This document shows, in pieces, positions 15,619-21,581 of a DNA stretch of 24,595 nucleotides; the stretch's first letter is position 1; the number at the start of each line of letters is the position of its first letter. The stretch is from assembly GCA_002311925.1 (NCBI GenBank), contig DCAK01000077.1:1-24595 (forward strand), given 5' to 3'. This DNA comes from Planctomycetes bacterium UBA1135 (GTDB taxonomy: Bacteria; Planctomycetota; UBA1135). The position numbers and the translations under genes were made by a program. The notes under the pieces are model-generated. The model was not told where the DNA came from and ran no database searches. It was given only the letters and a program-made list of their open reading frames with translations.

Positions 15619-15664
15619 CCTTGTTTTCCTACTCTTCCGCCAACCCCGGAAGGAGAAATCCCCC

Positions 15665-17065
15665 ATGAACCCAACCATGACCAAAGAGACCCTGGAAGCC
15701 GGCCGCGAAATCACACCCTCCATGACCAAGGAGGAAATCTACGCCCACATGACCAAGTACAACGTCCGCTTTTTGCGGATGCAGTTCACGGACATCACCG
15801 GCAACAACAAGAACGTGGAAGTCCCCGCGAGCCAGTTCGAGACGGCCCTCGACGGCCAGGTTCTATTCGACGGATCCTCGATTGAAGGATTCACCAGGAT
15901 TGAGGAGTCTGACATGGTCCTGAAGCCCGACTTCTCGACCTACCGCCTGGACCCGTGGCCATCCTTTGGCCAGCAGCACACGGACCACGGCAAGGTGGCT
16001 CACATCATCTGCGATGTCTACACGCCGGACGGAAGCCCCTTCGAAGGATGCCCAAGGTTGACTCTCAAGAGAATGTGCGAAGAAGCCGCCGCTCTGGGTT
16101 ACACCATGAAGTGTGGGCCGGAAGCGGAATTCTTCCTCTTCTCGCGGACGGCTGACGGCGCGGCCACCACCATTACCCACGACTCCGCCGGCTACTTCGA
16201 CCTCGCTCCCACGGACCTTGGCGAGGAGTGCCGCCGTGAAATCGTCATCGCCCTGGAAGCTCTCGGATTTGAAATCGAGGCGGCTCACCACGAAGTGGCC
16301 CCGGGTCAGCACGAGATCGACTTCAAGTACGACGACGCCGTCAGCACCGCGGACCGGCTCTCCACCTTCCGTTTCGTGGTCCGCAAAGTTGCCCAGGACA
16401 TGGGCCTTCATGCGACCTTCATGCCCAAGCCCATCCACGGGCAGAACGGCTCCGGGATGCATGTCCACCAGTCTCTCTACAAGGATGGGAAGAACGCCTT
16501 CTACGACCCTGACGGGGAATGGGAAGGTGTTTCGGAAACCATGACTTGGTATGTCGGCGGCCTTCTCGACCATGCCCGCGGATTGGTGGCCATCACGAAC
16601 CCGATTGTGAACTCCTACAAGCGCCTCGTGCCTGGCTACGAAGCCCCGACCCACTTGGCTTGGTCAATGCGGAATCGGTCGCCCCTCATCCGGGTTCCAG
16701 CAACCCGGGGAGAAGGAACCCGCTGCGAACTGCGGATGCCCGACCCAGCCTGCAATCCCTACCTGGCTTTCACCGCGATGCTGGCCGCCGGCCTCGACGG
16801 CGTCAAGAATCAGACCGAGCCGCCGCTCCCCATCACCGGGAACGTCTACAAAATGAGCAAGCGCGAGCGCTCCAGGCTGAAAATCAAGAGCCTGCCCTCG
16901 AACCTTGGTGAAGCTCTCGACCTGCTCGAGAAGGACACCGTCCTCAAGGAGGCGCTTGGCGAGCACATCTTCTCGAACTTCGTGACGGCCAAGCGGGCGG
17001 AATGGGGCGAGTACATCGCCGCGGTCCATCCGTGGGAGATTGATCGCTACCTGACCACTCTCTAG
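15665..17065 (+). CDS. glnA: Glutamine synthetase, type I (GSI-alpha-like)
   Basis: The 466-aa enzyme makes glutamine from glutamate, ammonium and ATP as a dodecamer. Motifs are VLFDGSSIEGFTRIEESDM, PEAEFFLF (metal Glu), the nucleotide-binding KPIHGQNGSGMHVHQSL, NSYKRLVPGYEAPTHLAWSMRNRSPLIRVP and RCELRMPDPACNPYLAFTAML. The C-terminus with NVYKMSKRERSR and SLPSNLGEALDLLEKDTVLKEALGEHIF is the alpha form. It lacks the NLYDLPP adenylylation context of E. coli GlnA, and Arg78 of FTRIEESD matches the Arg linked to feedback inhibition in Bacillus. About 15-18 extra N-terminal residues are present. The SD AGGAG (15651-15655) lies 9 bases before the ATG. The leader is AT-rich with three inverted repeats. 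The stop overlaps that of the convergent aminotransferase gene (CTAG). Confidence 0.97.
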   Translation: MNPTMTKETLEAGREITPSMTKEEIYAHMTKYNVRFLRMQFTDITGNNKNVEVPASQFETALDGQVLFDGSSIEGFTRIEESDMVLKPDFSTYRLDPWPSFGQQHTDHGKVAHIICDVYTPDGSPFEGCPRLTLKRMCEEAAALGYTMKCGPEAEFFLFSRTADGAATTITHDSAGYFDLAPTDLGEECRREIVIALEALGFEIEAAHHEVAPGQHEIDFKYDDAVSTADRLSTFRFVVRKVAQDMGLHATFMPKPIHGQNGSGMHVHQSLYKDGKNAFYDPDGEWEGVSETMTWYVGGLLDHARGLVAITNPIVNSYKRLVPGYEAPTHLAWSMRNRSPLIRVPATRGEGTRCELRMPDPACNPYLAFTAMLAAGLDGVKNQTEPPLPITGNVYKMSKRERSRLKIKSLPSNLGEALDLLEKDTVLKEALGEHIFSNFVTAKRAEWGEYIAAVHPWEIDRYLTTL

Positions 17066-17970
17066 ACCGAGCCCACCACGGGAACCCCTTCTCGAAGGAC
17101 AAGTTCCCCAAAGAGCCCGGATAGTTCGGCAACGAATTGTCCGGGTTCACCCTTTCCAATGGGCCGACCGTCCATTTCCAGGACGGGAACCAGTTCGCCC
17201 ATGGTGCCGGTACAGAAGACCTCGTCCGCCCGGTAGAAGCGGGTCAGCGACAAGTCTTCTTCAAACACGGAGATTCCTTCGGCCCGGCAAATATCCAGAA
17301 CCGCCGACCGAGTGATCCCTTCCGGGCAGGCAACCGTTCTTGGAGTCCGGAGAGTGCGGCCTTCGGCCAGGAAGATGTGGGTGGCGTTGGTTTCGGCCAC
17401 GAATCCGCCCTTGTCGAGCATGACGGCGTCATCCACCCCCGCATGATTGGCTTCTATCTTGGCCAGAATGGACTGGGCCAGGTTTGCATGGTGGATGTTC
17501 GGGTCCAGACAGTCCGGAGGGAAACGGCGGACGGATGAAGTGATCAGGCGGATGCCGCCCCCTCCGTAGACCGGGGGCTTCCATTCAGCAAGGACGATGA
17601 GCGTGGGGCCTGATTGGTTGAGCCGCGGATCCATCCCTGATGTGACCTTCACCCCCCGGGTGAGAGTCAATCGAATGTGGACCTCGTCCGTCATCTCGTT
17701 GGCTTCCAGGGTGCGCCGAATTTCTTCGACGATGGACTCGCGAGATGGAATTTCGGTGAACGCCATCGCCTTGGCGGAGGATTCCAAGCGGGCCAAGTGC
17801 TGATCCAGGCGAAAAATTTTCCCCTGGTAGAGCCGCAAGCCTTCCCAGACCGCGTCGCCGCCCTGAACGGAGGAATCAAAGGGGCTGACCCCAGCCTGGT
17901 CCCGGGGGGAAAGCTCCCCCCCGATGTTCACGATGAGGTCGCGGTTTCGCGGGTCGGGCTGCTGAAGCAT
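17062..17970 (-). CDS. Fold-type-IV aminotransferase homologue lacking the PLP lysine
   Basis: The 302-aa product aligns over its full length with the branched-chain/D-amino-acid aminotransferase family (class IV): GDAVWEGLRLYQGKIFRLDQHLARL (about 38-62), AKIEANHAGVDDAVMLDKGGFVAETNATHIF (170-200), PEGITRSAVLDIC, FYRADEVFCTGTMGELVPV. Conserved Glu193 and the TGT phosphate loop are present. At the position of the Schiff-base Lys (Lys-x-x-Asn in this family) it reads His160-His161-Ala-Asn163, and no Lys lies between residues 132 and 170. Either the enzyme works without an internal aldimine, has a different cofactor mode, or is a non-catalytic PLP/amine-binding protein. The ATG at 17970 lies 43 bases inside the end of pdxA, so translation is likely coupled. 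It is the last gene of the sigma-factor operon. Confidence 0.88.
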   Translation of the reverse strand: MLQQPDPRNRDLIVNIGGELSPRDQAGVSPFDSSVQGGDAVWEGLRLYQGKIFRLDQHLARLESSAKAMAFTEIPSRESIVEEIRRTLEANEMTDEVHIRLTLTRGVKVTSGMDPRLNQSGPTLIVLAEWKPPVYGGGGIRLITSSVRRFPPDCLDPNIHHANLAQSILAKIEANHAGVDDAVMLDKGGFVAETNATHIFLAEGRTLRTPRTVACPEGITRSAVLDICRAEGISVFEEDLSLTRFYRADEVFCTGTMGELVPVLEMDGRPIGKGEPGQFVAELSGLFGELVLREGVPVVGSV

Positions 17971-18977
17971 GGCAGGTGAACATAGCCCATCGCCTTTTTG
18001 ACGGCATGGGCGAAGGGTTCGCAATCCGCCCGTCCTGTTCCTGCAAGGTCGCAGGCCGGACCATGCATGGGGCTGGTGCGGAGAATGGGGCTGCCGACCA
18101 GAACCGTATGGGCTTGGGCCCGATCCAGCATGCGCAGGGGAATGAACGCCTGGTCGTGGTAGAGAGCCACGACCACATCCCATTTCCCGTCGGCGGCTTC
18201 CCGGAAAACCACGTCCGGTACCGCGGGGCCTTCTGTTTCAAATCCCCATTCCTCCCGGGCCTTGTCCATTCCTGGAATCAGGATGCGGGCCTCTTCGTCT
18301 CCGAAGGCCCCCTCCTCTCCCGCATGGGGATTCATGCCGGCAAGAGCGATGCGGGGGCTGTCCAGACCAAGTACCCCTCGGGCGGCCTCATGGGCAATGC
18401 GGAGACCCCGCGCGACCATGGCCGCATCCAGCTTGTTCAAAGCTTCACGGATGCCCATGTGACGGGTGACGGGGAGCACCCTCAGGGAACCGGAACAGGC
18501 CAACATCCCGTACCGGGGAGTCCCTCCAAGTTTTCCGAGAAGTTGCGTCTGCCCTTCCCAGGAATATCCGGCCAATCTGAAACTGTTCTTGTGCACCGGA
18601 GGGGTGACCATGGCCTCGGCCTTCCCCTCAAGGCAGAGGGCGCCGGCCCTCAGGAGAGCCTCGACCGCCGCCTCTCCGCTTTTCGCCGACGGTTCGCCTG
18701 GGGGACCGTCTGGAGGAGGGGATTCAAGCTCGAGAAAAGGAAGCGGGGCATCGGGAGGAAGGGCGAATCCTTCCTCGGCGCTTTCGACCGCTTGAACCGA
18801 ACCGACGGGCAACCCGGCGATTTCAGCCGCGGCTGCGAGGACGGCTCCCTGGCCGAGAAGGAGCGGCCGACAAGATCCCCGGATTCCCGGGCGGGAAAGG
18901 ACGGAAAGGGCGACCTCCGGACCAATTCCGCATGAATCGCCCTGGGGGACGGCGAGCCGTGGGGACGGCTGGCTCAG
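17928..18977 (-). CDS. pdxA: 4-hydroxythreonine-4-phosphate dehydrogenase PdxA, probable CTG start
   Basis: The 349-aa enzyme oxidises 4-phosphohydroxy-L-threonine, giving the 3-amino-2-oxopropyl phosphate used by PdxJ. The N-terminal signature LAVPQGDSCGIGPEVAL (residues 8-24) matches GDxxGIGPE. The metal ligands are His173 (VTRHMG), His218 (GMNPHAGE) and His274 (YHDQ), each close in position to the E. coli ligands; TPPVHK, RTSPMHG and DLAGTGRAD are also typical. No ATG, GTG or TTG precedes the signature in frame back to a TGA at about 19060. The first usual start, TTG 18812, would remove 55 residues including GIGPE. CTG at 18977 overlaps the previous gene's stop as CTGA, the same geometry as ATGA/GTGA couplings elsewhere in this window. 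The gene overlaps the aminotransferase start by 43 bases. Confidence 0.88.
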   Translation of the reverse strand: MSQPSPRLAVPQGDSCGIGPEVALSVLSRPGIRGSCRPLLLGQGAVLAAAAEIAGLPVGSVQAVESAEEGFALPPDAPLPFLELESPPPDGPPGEPSAKSGEAAVEALLRAGALCLEGKAEAMVTPPVHKNSFRLAGYSWEGQTQLLGKLGGTPRYGMLACSGSLRVLPVTRHMGIREALNKLDAAMVARGLRIAHEAARGVLGLDSPRIALAGMNPHAGEEGAFGDEEARILIPGMDKAREEWGFETEGPAVPDVVFREAADGKWDVVVALYHDQAFIPLRMLDRAQAHTVLVGSPILRTSPMHGPACDLAGTGRADCEPFAHAVKKAMGYVHLPCFSSPTRETATSS

Positions 18978-19642
18978 GGCAGGTGCTGAACGTTGACGGT
19001 TGCCCCGGCGACGGCGACCAGGACCTCCTTGACGTCCATGCCGATGGCCCGGGCGGGGGGTTCAATCACCACCTTGGCAACCCCGAAGGAGCTGGTGCAG
19101 CGGTTGGCGAAACCTTGAAGGGGAAGCTCGAAGGCCTGTTCGGTAATCACCAACTGAGAAGTCCCAAAATTGGACTCGAGGGAAATCGTCCCGCCGACAT
19201 ATTCCCGGGGGACCCAGTACCAGAGTCCGACCCTGCCCTGGCGAACGGAAACCGTGGACAGGAAGACGGAGGCCCATTTGTGAACGCCGAAGACGTGCAC
19301 GTCCGGCCAGCTGTCGACTCTGCCCTGGGGTTCTCCGCCTGCATCCAGGATGTCTTCGAGGAGGGAGTCTCCCACGAAGGCCAGGGTGGCCTCGAAGCCG
19401 AACAAGTCGATGTGGGGCGCTTCGTTGTAAAGGGCGGCCCAGAACATGGGCTGCAGATAGGGGTCGCGCCGGCATGGAAGGCTCCCGACAACGGGGTTGT
19501 CGCCCCGATTGTCGTCGCCAAAGATTCCTTGTCCGTTCCCGCTGGAAGCCGGGAGTTGGGTCGGCGCCAATAGAGCCGCGCCCATGGCCGCCAAGGACAG
19601 CCCAAGGCCAAGAACCAGCGAACGGCGGGTGGAGAGTTTCAT
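18974..19642 (-). CDS. Exported protein of unknown function
   Basis: The 222-aa product begins with a strongly hydrophobic signal peptide (basic STRRS, then LVLGLGLSLAAMGAALLA). The twin Arg resembles a weak Tat motif, but the general secretory route is equally possible. The mature part is a soluble, probably beta-rich protein with two Cys (residues about 57 and 190) that could form a disulfide; no family is recognised. ATG 19642 lies one base after the stop of the zinc-finger/TPR gene and is the start that yields the signal peptide; the longer open frame upstream is only overlap with that gene. Its TGA stop is shared with the probable CTG start of pdxA. Being inside the sigma operon it may be an envelope output or sensor; this is context only. 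Confidence 0.78.
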   Translation of the reverse strand: MKLSTRRSLVLGLGLSLAAMGAALLAPTQLPASSGNGQGIFGDDNRGDNPVVGSLPCRRDPYLQPMFWAALYNEAPHIDLFGFEATLAFVGDSLLEDILDAGGEPQGRVDSWPDVHVFGVHKWASVFLSTVSVRQGRVGLWYWVPREYVGGTISLESNFGTSQLVITEQAFELPLQGFANRCTSSFGVAKVVIEPPARAIGMDVKEVLVAVAGATVNVQHLP

Positions 19643-19643
19643 A

Positions 19644-20651
19644 TCAGGCGGCGAAAAAGGCGGGTTCGATTTCTTCGAAGAGTCGGCGGCAGGATTTATC
19701 GGCCTGTAGGCGGGCGAGGAGGGCAGGAGATTCAAGAAGCCAGGATTGCGAGGATGCCCACAGCTCGGGGTACTGGTCCCGAATGGTTCGGAACATGCCA
19801 GCGGCCTCTTCGGTTTCGCCCAGGGAAAGGTGTTCAACGGCGATGTTGTGGAGCACGAATGCGAACTCGGGGCCCCGATCCGCCAATCCGCTCGCCACGA
19901 CCCAAAGGTAGATGCGAAGAGCTTTGCGGTGCTCTCCTGCTTCGTCGTAAAGCATGCCCAGTTGAACTGCGGCGTGCCCCCGGTTGACCCGGCGATCCGT
20001 ACGCAGGAAGACTTCCCGGTATTCAGCCTTTGCTTCTTCGGGATGGTCGCTGGCATGCATCACGAATCCGCGGTAGAGGCGGGCTTCGGCGAAGTGAGGC
20101 TTGAGGCGGAGGGCTTCGGCGAGAAGGGATCCGGCTTCGGCGAGAAAGTCGTTGTTTCCGCCTTCCGGGAGGCCGGCCTCGGTCCTGCAGGCGCCCGATT
20201 CCCTGGCCGCATGCATGGCTTGAGCAGCTTCCCCGTTTTGGAAAGATTCCAAAGCAACAGGCTCCTGGGCGATTTCCAACAGGTAGTCGCCATCAGTTGC
20301 CGCCAAGGCGTAGGCCTTGCCGAGCTCGTAGAGAGCCGTGGCAAGTCTCCGCACGATTTCGGAGTCGGTCATTCCCTCGAAGAGGTCGTGCCCGCGGAGA
20401 CGCCGCATTCTCCTGGCCAGCGAGCCGGGAACGGCGAGGTCGCGATGGGCCAGGGCCTGAAGGCGAATCGCCTGGAAGAACTCCGAGCAGGTTCCGCAGG
20501 ATTCGAGATGGACCAGGGACTTGCGGGCGGATTCCTCGGGGAGTTCTGAATCCAGGAGGGAAGAAAGGTCGCGCTGGAAGCCGGCGCAGAGAATCCGAGA
20601 GGACGTCTGCACGTTCTTGATGGCGTCGAGGAAGCTTGACCGGTCGTACAT
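19644..20651 (-). CDS. Zinc-finger (ZAS-like) and TPR protein, putative anti-sigma factor
   Basis: The 335-aa product has an N-terminal domain LLDSELPEESARKSLVHLESC with the His48-x3-Cys52-x2-Cys55 motif of zinc-binding anti-sigma (ZAS) domains. A helical region follows, then about three tetratricopeptide repeats (about residues 165-310: GSLLAEALRLKPHFAEARLY, AAVQLGMLYDEAGEHRKALRIY, LHNIAVEHLSLGETEEAAGMF). There is no transmembrane helix, so unlike classical anti-sigma factors it appears cytosolic. It overlaps the sigma gene by one base (TGATG) with a strong SD (GAGGAGGA) inside the sigma C-terminus. It most likely binds and controls the adjacent sigma factor, with TPRs receiving a protein signal; direct evidence is absent. 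Confidence 0.85.
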   Translation of the reverse strand: MYDRSSFLDAIKNVQTSSRILCAGFQRDLSSLLDSELPEESARKSLVHLESCGTCSEFFQAIRLQALAHRDLAVPGSLARRMRRLRGHDLFEGMTDSEIVRRLATALYELGKAYALAATDGDYLLEIAQEPVALESFQNGEAAQAMHAARESGACRTEAGLPEGGNNDFLAEAGSLLAEALRLKPHFAEARLYRGFVMHASDHPEEAKAEYREVFLRTDRRVNRGHAAVQLGMLYDEAGEHRKALRIYLWVVASGLADRGPEFAFVLHNIAVEHLSLGETEEAAGMFRTIRDQYPELWASSQSWLLESPALLARLQADKSCRRLFEEIEPAFFAA

Positions 20652-21472
20652 CAGGCCATTTCCTCCTCGCGCATCGCACGGCGAAGGTTGCGACGGTCGA
20701 TGAGCCCTTGGCCTTCGTTGAATTTACGCTTCATGATGGTGAAGATTTTCCGGCGGGCCCGGAAGATTCGCATCTTGAGGTTCTCAACCCGCACATCCAG
20801 GTCGGCGGCGGCTTCCTTGTAGGGAAGGCCTTCGGCTTCTACCAAGTAAAGGGCTCGCTTTTCCCGAGGGGTCAGGCACCGGTAGGCGTAGAGGTAGAAG
20901 TGGAGGTAGAGGCTCCAGGCAGCGCGGAGTTCTTCATCGGCCTCGTGGGCGGCGGACTCGTCAAAGGGGGAAAGGGCCCCTTCATCGACCGGCTCCATCC
21001 TGGGCGACCCTTCCTGGGTGGGGTCGGGAAGGCCAAGGGGCAGGGTTCGGTTGCGCTGGGCCTTGCGGCTGTGCTTGAGAACGGTGTTCCGGATGATGGA
21101 GTGGGTCCAGTTCCGGAAGGCGGAGGGTCGAGAATCGTCAAAATTCGACGGGTAGCGGAAAATGTTGAAGAAAACCTCCTGAAGAACATCCGACGCATCC
21201 ACTTGGTAGAAAGACCTCCGCAGGTGGTGGTAGATCAGCCGGAGAACTCCATCCTGGTTCAGCTCATAGAGGAGGCTGAAAGCCTGGTTGGATGAAGTGT
21301 CTCGGAAAGCGCCCATGAGGCGGGTGGACAGAAGGTCTCGGTCCTTGCCACTCAGGCTTCCGAGCCGCTCAGCGAGGTCGGAGAGCACCGCATCCTTGGT
21401 CTCCCCGGCAAAATCCCCAAGCCTCAAGGAGAGGCTTTCGACTTTCTCAGCGGGGGGCGCGGTGAATGCCAT
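20651..21472 (-). CDS. RNA polymerase sigma factor, ECF type
   Basis: The 273-aa sigma factor has region 2 (about 62-130: DASDVLQEVFFNIFRYPSNF, FRNWTHSIIRNTVLKHSRK) and region 4 (about 199-245: LTPREKRALYLVEAEGLPYKEAAADLDVRVENLKMRIFRARRKIF, a helix-turn-helix for the -35 element), joined by an acidic linker of about 65 residues. An N-terminal extension of about 60 residues and a basic C-terminal tail make it longer than typical ECF factors of 180-200 aa. ATG 21472 is chosen because AGGAG lies 8 bases upstream; a TTG 30 bases earlier is less likely. It is the first gene of a string with the zinc-finger/TPR gene, an exported protein, pdxA and the aminotransferase homologue. Confidence 0.93.
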   Translation of the reverse strand: MAFTAPPAEKVESLSLRLGDFAGETKDAVLSDLAERLGSLSGKDRDLLSTRLMGAFRDTSSNQAFSLLYELNQDGVLRLIYHHLRRSFYQVDASDVLQEVFFNIFRYPSNFDDSRPSAFRNWTHSIIRNTVLKHSRKAQRNRTLPLGLPDPTQEGSPRMEPVDEGALSPFDESAAHEADEELRAAWSLYLHFYLYAYRCLTPREKRALYLVEAEGLPYKEAAADLDVRVENLKMRIFRARRKIFTIMKRKFNEGQGLIDRRNLRRAMREEEMA

Positions 21473-21480
21473 GGGGACTT

Positions 21481-21485
21481 CTCCT
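21481..21485 (-). promoter_or_regulatory. Shine-Dalgarno of the ECF sigma gene
   Basis: Minus-strand AGGAG, 8 bases before ATG 21472, fixes the start against an upstream TTG in the same frame. Confidence 0.75.
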
Positions 21486-21491
21486 AACCCT

Positions 21492-21520
21492 ATGCTACGC
21501 AAAGATTTAGATATTGGTAA
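21492..21520 (-). promoter_or_regulatory. Candidate sigma-70-type promoter of the sigma operon
   Basis: Minus strand TTACCA (21520-21515) and TAGCAT (21497-21492) are separated by 17 bases, each matching four of six consensus positions. The -10 ends about 20 bases before the ATG and the SD lies between them. Plausible but unproven. Confidence 0.4.
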
Positions 21521-21581
21521 CCCGCTTTATTCCGACTCCTGGAGGCCTCTCTAACCACTTTAGAGGAAAGGGGTTAGAAGC

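Noticed and set aside
19023..19030. Perfect anti-SD-complementary AAGGAGGT on the minus strand upstream of pdxA
   Set aside because: It codes Lys-Glu-Val in the exported protein and has no start codon in the pdxA frame at suitable distance (the CTG is 45 bases away).
21549..21565. Small hairpin CTCTAA/TTAGAG between the large Ig-like protein gene and the sigma gene
   Set aside because: Six base pairs only and no T tract downstream on the minus strand, so not supported as a terminator.
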